A stretch of DNA of 64,000 nt, taken from assembly GCA_020161455.1 (NCBI GenBank), contig JAIUNZ010000005.1, forward strand, positions 1-64,000, read 5' to 3'. The position numbers and the translations under genes are program-made. Below are positions 32,008-42,937 of this stretch, piece after piece. The first letter of the stretch is position 1. Each line of letters starts with the position of its first letter. The DNA comes from Bacteroidota bacterium. GTDB lineage: Bacteria > Bacteroidota > Bacteroidia > Flavobacteriales > Flavobacteriaceae. The notes beneath the pieces were generated by a model, which saw only the letters and a program-made list of their open reading frames with translations, ran no database searches and was not told where the DNA came from.

Positions 32008-34134
32008 TTAATAATCAAAATACCAATTAAAAATATCGCAACGCAAACCAAGAGAAAACCAAGTGGTGTTTTCTTTGAAGGTGGTTAATGTTTCAGCTGC
32101 TGGGCTAAAGTTTCTAAAGATAAGACTACCAAAAAGTTTCATGTTTGTAGATGGGTTAATCAAATAACCTGCTTGTAAATCAGCAATCAAAATAGTGGTT
32201 TTATTTCCTTGTCCTACGTTTACTCCAGTATCAAATGGTCGGTCAATATCATAATCTAAATAGATGTTTCCACCATAATTGAAGTTGTTGTCGGGTGTAT
32301 TAAAATCCAATCCACGTTCACCGAAAGTAATTTTGGCATCGGCAAAGTATCTGCCTTTAAAGTAACGTGCGATAGCCACAACTTCCTTGAAGTTTCCACC
32401 CCAATTGTGACCAAGACTTTGGTTGTTGTGTCCGTAATTGGTGATGGGATCACTGTGTGCATAGACATAAGGACGAACATGGTTGTATTCTAACTGTAGC
32501 ATCAAGTTTTTTACATTGAACGCATTGTAGTACTTAGCACCAAGTTGGTATCCGAATTTATTTTTCCAGCTTTTTTTACCTGCTTTAATATCATTTAGCG
32601 AAAACTCATCCAGCAAGAATTGCCCATAGAAGTTAATTTGATTGTTGAATTTATATTTTGTGGTTAACCCCAGTAAGGCATTTCCGCTTCGAGAAGACGA
32701 AGCAAACTCAACAGCACGGTAGAAAATGATTGGGTTTACAAAGCTCATGTCAAATCCGCGATTGTTTTGATTGGTCCACACTACGGATTCAAAAAACCCT
32801 ATATTCAATCGTTTGGAAACGTTCATGCTCAAGTAGTGACTGGCAACATATTTGGTAGCATAGGTTTTATCTACTGTAACTTCTGGTCGAACATCTTTTA
32901 ACCAAGTATAAATGTTGGTATATTTTATTTTCCAAAAAGTGGTATTAACTTTAATGTAAGGATATAGACTTGCGCCATCGCTCAACAAAAGAGAACGATA
33001 ACCATCACCTATGAAATTGCGCCCATAACCAAGATTTAGGTTAAAGAAATTACTTGGTGTAAAGGCTAAATTGGCTTCTGCCAAAGGAAAATCATAGGCA
33101 TCGGTTTTGAAGGCCTTTGCAATTCCTATTCCGGGTATAATGGCAGGATTGCCACCATCAGGTTTTATTGATTCAGCATATCGGTTAAAATAAGCCGCAA
33201 AACGTCCTTGACTTTCATATAATGTTGTGGTAAAATTTACGGTTTTGCCCAATCCACCATTAAATTGAATACCACGAGTATTGATAAAGGTAGATTTTGA
33301 ATTGTCGGTTACATTGGATTGACTTTTCCCCAATTGAATATCCACAATTGGATTTAGGGTAAACCAATAGTCGTCACCTTTAAGTTCGACTAGATTTTCA
33401 TTCCAGAATTTTTTGCCAAGCCAAGTGGTTTTTGGTTTTTCGATGGCTTTATAGGCTTCTTTAAAGTTGTAATATTTATTGACCTCAGCATAGGCAAAAG
33501 GTTTTGAACTGGTATGATTATTGGCACCAACTTGGTTTAATTCATCATCAAATTGTGCATAATAACTGTGTGATAACGGTATGTTGTTGTGACTTTCAAA
33601 TTGGGGTTGGTCAAATTCTTGGTATTTTACAGCTTCAAACTCATTGAGTTCTTTTGTGTTTTTAACATAGGTAGTTGATTTTTTGGCAGCTTCGGCAGCA
33701 GCTTCTTTTTCTGCCTGAATTTGGGCTATGCTTTGTAAAGGAATAGTAATTCGTAAAGTATATTTTGCATACGTTGGTTTCCCGTTATAAGTTGCCGGAC
33801 TAATTTTTGGCATCTTTTCGAATACGTTTTTACTTTCTTCAACTAGTGCTTTTTCATTGGCATCAACATATTGTACAATGAATTTTCCTTCATCTGTTAC
33901 TTCAAACAAAACGATAATAGTTCCTTTGTAATTCTTAGTAGTCAATTCTTCTGGAACCTTGAAAGTAGTATATACAAAATCATGCACTTGATTATTAAAA
34001 CAAGTTTCTAATGCTGCATCTTGTTGCCCTTCACATTCAGGAAAAACAGGAAATCTTTCAGACACTTTAATGTTGTTTTGTGCTTGAACCAATAGTCCAA
34101 TAAACAGAAATAAGAAGGAGAAATAGTTTCTCAT
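32008..34134 (-). CDS. remB: Gliding motility protein RemB
   Basis: About 708 residues from ATG 34134 (the frame extends to a GTG at 34161 with no signal peptide context). The signal peptide MRNYFSFLFLFIGLLVQAQ is followed by a TonB-C-like N-terminal domain (FPVFPECEGQQDAALETC, KGTIIVLFEVTDEGKF) and a long beta-barrel-like C-terminal half that ends with aromatic strands. This fits RemB, which in Flavobacterium johnsoniae is needed for normal gliding and spreading and whose gene lies close to sprA, as here. The named identity is from memory and moderately sure. Confidence 0.72.
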   Translation of the reverse strand: MRNYFSFLFLFIGLLVQAQNNIKVSERFPVFPECEGQQDAALETCFNNQVHDFVYTTFKVPEELTTKNYKGTIIVLFEVTDEGKFIVQYVDANEKALVEESKNVFEKMPKISPATYNGKPTYAKYTLRITIPLQSIAQIQAEKEAAAEAAKKSTTYVKNTKELNEFEAVKYQEFDQPQFESHNNIPLSHSYYAQFDDELNQVGANNHTSSKPFAYAEVNKYYNFKEAYKAIEKPKTTWLGKKFWNENLVELKGDDYWFTLNPIVDIQLGKSQSNVTDNSKSTFINTRGIQFNGGLGKTVNFTTTLYESQGRFAAYFNRYAESIKPDGGNPAIIPGIGIAKAFKTDAYDFPLAEANLAFTPSNFFNLNLGYGRNFIGDGYRSLLLSDGASLYPYIKVNTTFWKIKYTNIYTWLKDVRPEVTVDKTYATKYVASHYLSMNVSKRLNIGFFESVVWTNQNNRGFDMSFVNPIIFYRAVEFASSSRSGNALLGLTTKYKFNNQINFYGQFLLDEFSLNDIKAGKKSWKNKFGYQLGAKYYNAFNVKNLMLQLEYNHVRPYVYAHSDPITNYGHNNQSLGHNWGGNFKEVVAIARYFKGRYFADAKITFGERGLDFNTPDNNFNYGGNIYLDYDIDRPFDTGVNVGQGNKTTILIADLQAGYLINPSTNMKLFGSLIFRNFSPAAETLTTFKENTTWFSLGLRCDIFNWYFDY

Positions 34135-34179
34135 AGGAGGCAGCAATAAATTAGAATTCACTTTTCAAGCTATAAAAAT

Positions 34180-34202
34180 AAAAAAATCCCATCGAAATGG
34201 GA
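34180..34202 (-). terminator. Terminator after the VanZ-like gene
   Basis: Stem TCCCAT / ATGGGA with a tetraloop, followed on the minus strand by a T-run. It lies 8 bases past the VanZ-like stop and ahead of remB. Confidence 0.8.
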
Positions 34203-34209
34203 CTTTTTA

Positions 34210-34617
34210 TTATGTTTTTAATTTTTTAATTCGTTTTAGAATAAAATAAATCAATATCCCGGCCGATATTGCACCAATAGTATTCGCTAAAACATCCATT
34301 ACATCTGCTTGACGTGTAGTAGTAAAGCATCCTTGAAAAATTTCAATCAACACACCAAAAAGAAAAGAAGCTATGAGTACTTTTAGAATTTTTTTTCTAT
34401 TGATGTTCTTGGTTAATGAATAAACATACATACTCCAAAGCAACGTGAATATAAAATGAAAAGTAAAATGAACACCTTTATCCGTTCCTTCCATTTTAAT
34501 ACTCAAAGAAGGTAGTTCGCTACTATCTATCAAACATAAAAAAAGTATTGTGCTTGTCCAAAAAACAGCCGTTACAAGCCAAAATGTTTTAAGCGCCAAT
34601 AAGTTTTTTATAATCAT
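34210..34617 (-). CDS. VanZ family membrane protein
   Basis: 135 residues with four membrane helices (about 10-30, 45-65, 74-92 and 105-128) and the VanZ motifs [10 protein letters not shown] and EIFQGCF...[15 protein letters not shown]. VanZ-type proteins are membrane proteins of unclear function, named from teicoplanin resistance. The start overlaps the end of gcvH by 29 bases, so the two are probably coupled. Confidence 0.88.
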   Translation of the reverse strand: MIIKNLLALKTFWLVTAVFWTSTILFLCLIDSSELPSLSIKMEGTDKGVHFTFHFIFTLLWSMYVYSLTKNINRKKILKVLIASFLFGVLIEIFQGCFTTTRQADVMDVLANTIGAISAGILIYFILKRIKKLKT

Positions 34618-34969
34618 CGCTAGATAAAAGTTCGGCTACTTCACTTGGATTAGAAAATTTTACTTTTATCATCCAACCATCGCCATAAGGATCAGTATTT
34701 ACTGTTTCTGGGCTAGATTCTAAACTATCATTAAATTCAATAATCTCGCCCGAAAGTGGTAAAAATAAATCGGAAACGGTTTTTACGGCTTCCACAGTTC
34801 CAAATACTTCGTCTCTATCCATGGTTTGATCAAGTGTTTCTACTTCAACATATACAATGTCTCCCAATTCTTTTTGAGCAAAATCGGTAATGCCTACAGT
34901 AGCAATATCGCCATCAATAGCAATCCATTCGTGGTCTTTAGTGTATTTTAAATTAGCGGGTATGTTCAT
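34589..34969 (-). CDS. gcvH: Glycine cleavage system H protein
   Basis: 126 residues, the standard size. The lipoyl-attachment lysine is in [15 protein letters not shown], with the preceding [20 protein letters not shown] strand. GcvH shuttles the aminomethyl group between the P, T and L proteins of the glycine cleavage system. A TACTTTTG promoter element lies at 34995-35002. Confidence 0.96.
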   Translation of the reverse strand: MNIPANLKYTKDHEWIAIDGDIATVGITDFAQKELGDIVYVEVETLDQTMDRDEVFGTVEAVKTVSDLFLPLSGEIIEFNDSLESSPETVNTDPYGDGWMIKVKFSNPSEVAELLSSDDYKKLIGA

Positions 34970-34994
34970 TTGGTTTTGTGTTTATTAATTTATC

Positions 34995-35002
34995 CAAAAG
35001 TA
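34995..35002 (-). promoter_or_regulatory. Candidate -7 element of gcvH
   Basis: TACTTTTG on the minus strand, 25 bases before the gcvH ATG, between sprA and gcvH. No exact TTG at -33. Confidence 0.45.
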
Positions 35003-35045
35003 TTATTTCTTGAGCGATTATTAAAATGAAAACTTTAAAATTTTT

Positions 35046-38000
35046 TTAGTTTCCAAAATTATAACGCAATGTAAATCCTGCTCTAATATTCGTTAATGGG
35101 AAAGAGGTAGAAATTACAGGTTTTGAGAATGAATGGTCGTAATAGAAAATAGCGGTTAGGTTTTTACTAAACGAATAATCCGCAGTTAATTTTGCAGACC
35201 AAATGTTTTGACCATTTCCAATTTGGTTGTTTTCATAATCTAAATAACGTACTATCGTTTTACTATTTCTATAAGAGAAATCAATTTTCATATTGATATC
35301 ACTTTTAATAATTCCCGTTGGATTATCGGCCAACTTAGAAGAGAAAATGACATCTTTAAATCGATAACCAAAACCAACAATGTATTCAAAGCCTTGTACT
35401 TCGGTTAGTAAATTATTATCAAAACTTAGCGAAAGACTTCTATCTTTCTTCATTTCAGTCAAGATTTTCAGGGAGTTTTTCATTTCAAAATCCACACGAA
35501 TCAATGGATTAAATTGTTCTACCAAGTTGGCATTCCCAATAATAGTTTGCAATTGAATATTACCACCAGCATCTACTTTATTTGGATTGTTTCTATCATA
35601 ATCAAGATTAGAACGGAATGAGTTTAGAGTATAAGAAGCTCTATAAGCATGCTGGATAGAAAACCGTTTAAAAGTATCTTTAAAGAATTTATAACGCATC
35701 AATCCAGTATATTTAATCGTCCAGTTTGGAATAGGAATATTTCTAAAAGCATCTAATGAAATATCTTTTGCAGAATCATTAGCCCCAGTGGTATATAAAC
35801 CAGTATAGGCAGCTAAAAAAGAAGGTAAAAGCACGGCTTGACTATTTTTTCCAAAACCAACTGGATATCCATCGGCATCACGAGCAAAAGTTGTATTGCC
35901 ATAAAATGATGTAGCTAATCTATCGGCAATGATGATTCTATTTCCTCTAAAGTCATTAAACGATGAAGAGAAATTTTCGTCACTTCCTTTGAAAGCAGAT
36001 TTAAGCATTACGGTTGACATAGCAAAATTTCCAGTAGTATATGGCGACTGAGAGTTATAGAAACCTGTTACTGGATCAACATTATATTGTTCCGAATAAT
36101 TATCCGCATAAGTTCTATTGGCAACCAAATCAATTTTGAAATCTGGAAACAAATCAACATTAGCGGTCATATCTAAAGTAGTAGTTTTTACACGTGTAAA
36201 GTTTTGATTAAAATCAGGATAAGAAGTCAACCAACCGTTTCGTGCAGCTTCATAACGAACATCGGCTTGATCACCAAAAATGAATCCTAAACCAGGTTTT
36301 GATGAGCCAAAGAAACCAATACTTGGCAAAAACCCGGGCAACATGGTTCCTTGATTTCGAGTATAATTAATTTGCACATTTTTCACACTTGTTAATACAC
36401 CTTTCAATCCATCAAGAAATACGTTGGTTGATTGTGAGGGTTGTGTAGTGCTGGTAATTTTTTCGCCAGGCTTTGGCAATGTTTTTGGTCGTGTTGGTGC
36501 TTGTGCTTTTTTGCCTAAACCTATATATTTATAAAAGGTTTCCATATTAAATGCCGTATTGAAACGGTGAGAACCAGCATTCTGAACAGTATTTCCAAGA
36601 TTATAACCTTCAATCGACTCTAATGCCAAAGAAGCACGTTGCCAATTGTAATCACCCGTATAAGAATAGGTAGATTTTACAAATGCTAAAAACGGTAATT
36701 TATTAACTGGTAAATCATAATTTACAACAATTTGTTGGTTATGCTGATTTGGTGTTCCAATATTCCAAAAATCAGTCCAAACAGTATAACTGTTGTCAAC
36801 ATCATAGTTTTCGTCGATGTAGTTTCGAACTAAGTTTCTGGTGGAAGCGGTATAGTTTAACTTCAATGATTTGGTCAAATTAAAGTTAAAGCCATATTGA
36901 TAATTGAACATATAATTTCTTCTATATAAATCATCCAATGGAATACCATTTACATCAACTTGTCTAAATCGTTGTTTATTAAATTGTCGAATAATGCTTG
37001 TGCTATAAGAAATACTGGTTGGCAAATAATTAAAATTAAACTCTCTCAGTAGTTTCCAATAATCACTTTTCTTTAAAAATTTAGTGTTTTTTAATGGCTC
37101 AACAGGTTTTGGTTGAAAAGCAAAAGTATAGTCAACTGTTGCATTTACTTGTTGGTCAATAAAGTTTTCAATTTCATAATTTTGTTTTTTAATCTCATTG
37201 TAGGAATACGAAAGCGTCAAGTTTTCAGGATCATAGAAATGTGGTTTTTGCTCTTGAGAACGTTCCTTTTTAACACCAATAAAATTGATGCTTTTTCTTC
37301 TGGTATAATCTAAAGCTCTATTTTCAATATTGGCTCTTTCAGCAGCATCAGGTGTATTGTCTAACAATTGCTGCAAACGAAGATCTTGATTGTATGGATC
37401 GTATTCTGGCGTAATCGTTTCTTCGCCAATGGCATAATTAAAAGGTAAATTGATTCCCCATTTTTTTGGTAATAATTTGCCTAAACCAAAATTGGTAACC
37501 AAATTATACTGCAACACTTCTTCTCTACTTCTTTCATTTGGTCCTTGCTCTAACGTTCCAAATCCAATAGTACTTCTTCTACCTGTAGCAGAAATAGTAG
37601 CAAAGTCAGCAAAGTTAGTATCAACATTTAATATGGCAGCCATTCCGCCTTTGTTACTCATGTCCGCCAAACGAAGTTCATTAAACCAAACTTCTCCTCT
37701 AACTTTTTGATCATGTCGGTTGCGAACACCAACCATTAATGTTCGTACTAATCCAAAATTTGGATTCCCTTTAATTCCAATTCGCAATGGTCCTCGATTG
37801 GCAATTCCTGCTAATGAAGGATCAAGTTCTACATCATTTTTATACAGAACACCGTCCACAAAATCGCCTGGATCAGCACTTAAAGCTATAACTTTTAATT
37901 TTGTTAATAGTTCCGTTCTTAAATCCATATCGTTAATTGCTGGCCAAATTTCAACATCGGTTTTCGATGTGGGAGCCGATACTTTTAGTGGAATTTCTAC

Positions 38001-41000
38001 CTCATAATAGTTGTTGGTAAAGTCATTTCCAAAACGAATGAATGCTGACATCTGGTCATCTAACAAAGGTGTTCCATCTGTAGGCAAAGCTTCAGCATGT
38101 AAAAACATTTTCAATTTGTTAAATTGACGCATGTCGATACTCACATTTTTAAATACAGCTCTAGAATCTCCTGTTTCCAATCCATCACCCGAAACACGCA
38201 ATGATAGCGATTGTTCGTTTTGATTTACAATACTGTTTCCGTTTGCAATCTGTTCTCTTACAACACCAGGTGGTGTTACATAAGGTATTGGACTTCTGCT
38301 AGCATTTTCTTGAATATTAACCGAAAGAACATCAAAGTTTGTTCCGTCATCATCTGGATTTGCATCGGTTATTTGGAATGAGTTGTCGTATCTTCTCCAT
38401 TCGCCACGAACCAAATCTAAAGCTCCAAAGCGAACCGTAATTGGCTGAGAAAATCCAGTCATAAACATTCTCATAAAACGAATGGAACGGAAATCAGAAA
38501 TGCTTCCTACTTTATTTTGATAATCTTTCACGGGAATCTTAAACTGCAACCACCTAACTGGAATCGAATTTCCATTTGGAAGATTTTCTGCTACTGTTTC
38601 TCTAACATCAGTAATGAAGTTTGATCCAACATTCATATTAGGTTGAATGTCTATTTTATACTCATAATAAGCATTAATTGTATTCATCGTATTGTCACGA
38701 TTAATATCTTCAACATCTGGCAAAGTGGTAGAACCACGATTAGTATCTGAAACATCAACTGGCGAATTTCCTTGAACACCATTGTAGTTTTTATATCTTT
38801 CAAAAATTGAACTTCCAGTTGCCGCTAAAAAGTATTGGTAATTATCCGCAGCTGGATCGGGCAATGAAGCATAAGCACCGATTCCTGGTAAATTTCTTTC
38901 ACCATCGTCATCCAAACCATCAAAACCAACGTCTTGAGAAGCTCTATTTCCTCCATCAACATCAAAAGCATAAATTAAAGATTGTGCCGAAGGTACTTTA
39001 CCCCAAACCGTCGAACTGGTTAGTGCTTGTGAAGTAGTGTTTGCGGGTAAACCGTTTTCATATTGCTTTCGTTCATCCTTCAAAATATCTTCTGAAATCT
39101 CACCTAAGTTAAAATAAACTCGTCCTGTGTTAGCTGCTGGTTCAGCATTTGGGTCGGTATTTGGATAATAAGGATCCATTACCCAAAATTGAATGTATTC
39201 TACATTACTTTGTTCAAAATTGGTTGAATTTATGGCTCTAGTAATTCCACCAAAATTATCAGCAGGATTAGGCAAAACGCCTGTAGTTGCAGCAGCAGGT
39301 TCATAATTATAGGGTCCACGTTCTGCTGGATAGTAAGTTAAATCTAAAGTATTGACCACTTGCGACTGTCCAATAGCCAACTCTTGATTTGGGAATAATT
39401 CACTGTTAAATATTCTTCTTGTACTGTTTAATGAAATGCCATCAGGTCCTATATCTCCTGGTGTTTGAACATATAATGTTGGGTCTATACTATACCAGTT
39501 TAATTTAGCTCTTTTGTAGCCATAACTCAAGTCGAGTGCACTAGCATTAAAGTCATAGGTATCAGTTCCAGCCTCAGGCATTTCTGGGAATTTTGGCACA
39601 CTTGACAATGACCATGCTAAAGGTGAACGCATATCAATGGTAGTCTGCGAACCTTCAAAATCATCTACATAAATGGTAGATTCACCACCAAACTGGTCAT
39701 TTTTAGAAGCATCTGGTTGCAAAAAAGCAATCTCCCCTCGGACTGATAAATTAGAAGGAACATCAGTATCCATATTAGGAAGTTTATTTACTAATCTGGT
39801 AAAGAAAGGAACTTCGGTAGAGTAATTTCCATTAAATCCAAAAATAGTATTGTTGACAGATTCTTGACCATAATTTGATTTTTGAGTAAATGGTCTTTCC
39901 GTCATTTTTAACAATGTTGCGCCTAGCAAAAATTTATTGGAAAATTTATGTTCCACATTTAAACCCATAAATCTTCGAGTTTGTTGACCAAAAACAGAAT
40001 TGTTTTCTACAGAAACCTCAATTGGTGTATTTGATGCTTGCAGCGATGGATCTAAAATCTGAACTCTTCCAGCTTGATAATTGACACTATAGTCAACTCC
40101 TTCTACCAACAATCTTCCGCCAGCTGTAACTACTACTGAACCTCGAGGAACATTAAATGCACCAATTGGAATACCTTCGCCACCAGACGATTTGTACCTG
40201 ATTTTTAATTGAAATTTATTTCTAGCGGCATCTTGCAAGGCAGCAGCTTGAGTGGTACGATACATTTCACGAAACACATATTTTTTTTGGTTGTCGTTAA
40301 AAGTATTAGTTGTTGGCAATTGAGAGGAGGCATTGTAATTTTCAAAATAATCTTCTCCTGGACTTGTTCTTAATTTTTCAAACAACAGTTTACCAAATGG
40401 CTCAACAGTTGTAAAAATAACTCTACCATTTTGTTGGTCAACAGTTAAACCCGGGATAAAGTCAAAGAAACCATCACCCCCATTTTGCGGGTCATTGTTA
40501 TAATTTAACTTATCTACATTTAACACCTTAATCAATGCGGTTTCTGCAACATTGGCTGGTAATGGTGAAGTTGCATTTGCGGGTGAAATATAATTTATAG
40601 GCGATGGATCGGTATATAAAATATTAAATCTAAAATCTTCTTGTTGTAATTGATAAGCACCCGGAATTTGATAAATGTTTTTCATCATCAAGTTCCAAAT
40701 TGGTTTTTGAACATTGGTTAAATTACTTTTAAGCATTTTCAAAATCAAACTCTGCGTTGAAATATTTGGATCATCTACTGAACCACTTACAACAGTTGAC
40801 TCTACACCGTCTGTACCAAATTCTCCAACTTGATATACTTGATCACCAATGGTATATTGATAGGCAACTGCCAACACTTCATCGTTGGCTAAACGTTGTT
40901 GCAAAGAAACATAACCCAATTGCGGATGAAAAGTAAATTCGTTTGCGTTTAACTTTCGGGCATTTTCCAGTTTTGAATAATCGTTTCCTTCGCTAATTGG

Positions 41001-42275
41001 AACGGTATTATTAAAACCTTGACTTGATGTAGTAACATCTCTAATGTTATTGTTTAACAGATATCCAGCAGTTCCAATTTCTCTAGGGTTGTATTTATTG
41101 TTAGTATTGCTTGGTGGCGCATCAGTTGCATTCACAAAAAATCCTGGCAAATCTCCAGCTGCAATTGCTACTACTTTATCAACATCTACTCCCGACAAAT
41201 CTCCTTCACCTAAATCTTGAAGTGCAATGATGTTTCTTAAGTTATTATTGGTATTGTTTACTCTATTTTGTTTGTTGGTTATCCAAACTTCAATTCGAGT
41301 AATCTGCACTCTACTCTGTATGTTTGGATAGTTGACTAAAGCTTCATCATACTTATTTCTGAAATATTGTGAAAGAAAAAAGTGTCTGTCCGCATCATAA
41401 TCCAAAGCAAAAATTTCAGCATCTTGAATAGTTCCTCCGCCTTGTGCAGTTACTGACTTGGTTTGTGATTTTTGTTCAGAGAAAACTCCTGTTATTGTTG
41501 TTTTTCCAAACTGTAATTGGGCTTTTACACCAAATAAACTTTGTGCACCACGAATTAAGGAATTTGTCAAAGGCATGCTCACATTACCCACTTCAATTTT
41601 TTGAATAATATCATCTTCCGTTGGAGCATACTCTAGTTTAATTAAGTTTTGAAAAGCAAAGGTTGATTGTGTATCGTAATTGGCATTAACATTCAATCGT
41701 GTTCCTACTTTACCCATCAAACTCATGCTGATTCTTTGGTTAAAATCAAAAGAAGTTTGCGCTCTATTTTGTGGAGAAAATGCTGGGTTATCTTGTTTGG
41801 TATATCGAACTCCTAAATCCATTTCTACAGAACCTGTAGGTTTTACGTCAATGGTATTGGAACCAAAAATAGTTTCGAAGAAACCAGAGTTTACATAATA
41901 TCGTGGTAATAAATCTTTTTTATCCGCTTCACTTCCTTCTTTCTTCCCATCAATTGCATCTGATTTCTTTTTGAAATAGTCTCGCATCGACTCTCGCAAC
42001 ACCAGTTCATCATATTCTTGTGGTGTTAAAATAATTGGATAATTAATATTAAAACCTTCAAAGGTGCTAGAATAAATATAACGATTGGTTGCTGGGTCAT
42101 ATTTATAAGCATTAATAACACTATTTGGATTAGCAATGTCAATTCTTCCAGTATTGTATCCTAATGAATCGGCTGGAGTTTCGGTGACTTGAGCAAAAGA
42201 ATTCGTAAACGTTACTACAAAAAGTAACATTAGCAAACCGCTTAAATTGGAAAAAGTAATATTGTTAGTTTTCAA
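35046..42275 (-). CDS. sprA: Type IX secretion outer-membrane translocon SprA
   Basis: 2409 residues, the giant size unique to SprA. Signal peptide about 1-29 (ending NSFAQ). Sequence features include the early PRYYVNSGFFETIFGSNTI segment and repeated strand motifs typical of a very large beta-barrel, ending in alternating aromatic strands (FTLRYNFGN). SprA forms the 36-strand channel through which T9SS substrates leave the cell; in Flavobacterium it is needed for gliding and secretion. It starts three bases after the ruvA stop, so it shares the ruvA transcript. It would export the type A-tagged proteins in this window. Confidence 0.95.
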   Translation of the reverse strand: MKTNNITFSNLSGLLMLLFVVTFTNSFAQVTETPADSLGYNTGRIDIANPNSVINAYKYDPATNRYIYSSTFEGFNINYPIILTPQEYDELVLRESMRDYFKKKSDAIDGKKEGSEADKKDLLPRYYVNSGFFETIFGSNTIDVKPTGSVEMDLGVRYTKQDNPAFSPQNRAQTSFDFNQRISMSLMGKVGTRLNVNANYDTQSTFAFQNLIKLEYAPTEDDIIQKIEVGNVSMPLTNSLIRGAQSLFGVKAQLQFGKTTITGVFSEQKSQTKSVTAQGGGTIQDAEIFALDYDADRHFFLSQYFRNKYDEALVNYPNIQSRVQITRIEVWITNKQNRVNNTNNNLRNIIALQDLGEGDLSGVDVDKVVAIAAGDLPGFFVNATDAPPSNTNNKYNPREIGTAGYLLNNNIRDVTTSSQGFNNTVPISEGNDYSKLENARKLNANEFTFHPQLGYVSLQQRLANDEVLAVAYQYTIGDQVYQVGEFGTDGVESTVVSGSVDDPNISTQSLILKMLKSNLTNVQKPIWNLMMKNIYQIPGAYQLQQEDFRFNILYTDPSPINYISPANATSPLPANVAETALIKVLNVDKLNYNNDPQNGGDGFFDFIPGLTVDQQNGRVIFTTVEPFGKLLFEKLRTSPGEDYFENYNASSQLPTTNTFNDNQKKYVFREMYRTTQAAALQDAARNKFQLKIRYKSSGGEGIPIGAFNVPRGSVVVTAGGRLLVEGVDYSVNYQAGRVQILDPSLQASNTPIEVSVENNSVFGQQTRRFMGLNVEHKFSNKFLLGATLLKMTERPFTQKSNYGQESVNNTIFGFNGNYSTEVPFFTRLVNKLPNMDTDVPSNLSVRGEIAFLQPDASKNDQFGGESTIYVDDFEGSQTTIDMRSPLAWSLSSVPKFPEMPEAGTDTYDFNASALDLSYGYKRAKLNWYSIDPTLYVQTPGDIGPDGISLNSTRRIFNSELFPNQELAIGQSQVVNTLDLTYYPAERGPYNYEPAAATTGVLPNPADNFGGITRAINSTNFEQSNVEYIQFWVMDPYYPNTDPNAEPAANTGRVYFNLGEISEDILKDERKQYENGLPANTTSQALTSSTVWGKVPSAQSLIYAFDVDGGNRASQDVGFDGLDDDGERNLPGIGAYASLPDPAADNYQYFLAATGSSIFERYKNYNGVQGNSPVDVSDTNRGSTTLPDVEDINRDNTMNTINAYYEYKIDIQPNMNVGSNFITDVRETVAENLPNGNSIPVRWLQFKIPVKDYQNKVGSISDFRSIRFMRMFMTGFSQPITVRFGALDLVRGEWRRYDNSFQITDANPDDDGTNFDVLSVNIQENASRSPIPYVTPPGVVREQIANGNSIVNQNEQSLSLRVSGDGLETGDSRAVFKNVSIDMRQFNKLKMFLHAEALPTDGTPLLDDQMSAFIRFGNDFTNNYYEVEIPLKVSAPTSKTDVEIWPAINDMDLRTELLTKLKVIALSADPGDFVDGVLYKNDVELDPSLAGIANRGPLRIGIKGNPNFGLVRTLMVGVRNRHDQKVRGEVWFNELRLADMSNKGGMAAILNVDTNFADFATISATGRRSTIGFGTLEQGPNERSREEVLQYNLVTNFGLGKLLPKKWGINLPFNYAIGEETITPEYDPYNQDLRLQQLLDNTPDAAERANIENRALDYTRRKSINFIGVKKERSQEQKPHFYDPENLTLSYSYNEIKKQNYEIENFIDQQVNATVDYTFAFQPKPVEPLKNTKFLKKSDYWKLLREFNFNYLPTSISYSTSIIRQFNKQRFRQVDVNGIPLDDLYRRNYMFNYQYGFNFNLTKSLKLNYTASTRNLVRNYIDENYDVDNSYTVWTDFWNIGTPNQHNQQIVVNYDLPVNKLPFLAFVKSTYSYTGDYNWQRASLALESIEGYNLGNTVQNAGSHRFNTAFNMETFYKYIGLGKKAQAPTRPKTLPKPGEKITSTTQPSQSTNVFLDGLKGVLTSVKNVQINYTRNQGTMLPGFLPSIGFFGSSKPGLGFIFGDQADVRYEAARNGWLTSYPDFNQNFTRVKTTTLDMTANVDLFPDFKIDLVANRTYADNYSEQYNVDPVTGFYNSQSPYTTGNFAMSTVMLKSAFKGSDENFSSSFNDFRGNRIIIADRLATSFYGNTTFARDADGYPVGFGKNSQAVLLPSFLAAYTGLYTTGANDSAKDISLDAFRNIPIPNWTIKYTGLMRYKFFKDTFKRFSIQHAYRASYTLNSFRSNLDYDRNNPNKVDAGGNIQLQTIIGNANLVEQFNPLIRVDFEMKNSLKILTEMKKDRSLSLSFDNNLLTEVQGFEYIVGFGYRFKDVIFSSKLADNPTGIIKSDINMKIDFSYRNSKTIVRYLDYENNQIGNGQNIWSAKLTADYSFSKNLTAIFYYDHSFSKPVISTSFPLTNIRAGFTLRYNFGN

Positions 42276-42278
42276 GTA

Positions 42279-42860
42279 CTATATGTTTTTTAACGCTTGT
42301 TTGATTATTGTTTCTACAGTTGCTTCTGGATTTTCTCTGACAATTTTATCCACAACTTTTTCTGCTGATTTTCTTGGATAACCAAGAACCTCTAAAGCAG
42401 ATAACGATTCTTCTTTGTTAATATTGTGTGAAATTGTAGAAATTTCATTTAAATCATACACTTTTAACACTTTTTCTTTTAACTCAATGATAGCTCTTTG
42501 GGCTGTTTTTAGTCCAATTCCTTTTATAGATTGCACGGTAGCAACGTCGCCAACGGCTATTGCTTGTATAATTTGCTTAGGTTCTAAAGAAGAAAGCATC
42601 GTTCGGGCAATACTAGCACCAATACCTGAAACTGAAAGCAACAACTTAAATAATTCTCTTTCAGATTTTTCTACAAATCCAAAAAGGGAATGCGAATCTT
42701 CTTTAATTTGAAGAAACGTAAATAGTTTTACAAAATCAGTAGCAGGAAGCAATGAGAACGTATGGAGTGAAATGTTAATATGATAACCTACTCCGTTACA
42801 ATCTATTATTACTTCTGTTGGTGTTTTTTCTACTACTTTACCTTGAATATGGGCTATCAT
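42279..42860 (-). CDS. ruvA: Holliday junction branch migration protein RuvA
   Basis: 193 residues from ATG 42860 (MIAHIQGKVVEKTPTEVIID). The frame extends to a TTG at 42893, but the -7 element at 42882-42889 lies in that extension. OB-fold N-terminus, helix-hairpin-helix pair (LLLSVSGIGASIARTML, SIKGIGLKTAQRAIIEL) and C-terminal domain that contacts RuvB. RuvA binds four-way junctions and loads RuvB, encoded separately at 46507. sprA follows at once. Confidence 0.95.
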   Translation of the reverse strand: MIAHIQGKVVEKTPTEVIIDCNGVGYHINISLHTFSLLPATDFVKLFTFLQIKEDSHSLFGFVEKSERELFKLLLSVSGIGASIARTMLSSLEPKQIIQAIAVGDVATVQSIKGIGLKTAQRAIIELKEKVLKVYDLNEISTISHNINKEESLSALEVLGYPRKSAEKVVDKIVRENPEATVETIIKQALKNI

Positions 42861-42881
42861 TATTACAAAAAAATGTATTTC

Positions 42882-42889
42882 CAAATATA
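42882..42889 (-). promoter_or_regulatory. Candidate -7 element of the ruvA-sprA unit
   Basis: TATATTTG on the minus strand, 21 bases before ATG 42860. No TTG at -33 seen. Confidence 0.45.
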
Positions 42890-42937
42890 ACAAAATTCTT
42901 TAATTCATAGTGTTACTTTGGAATAATGTTAAATAAA

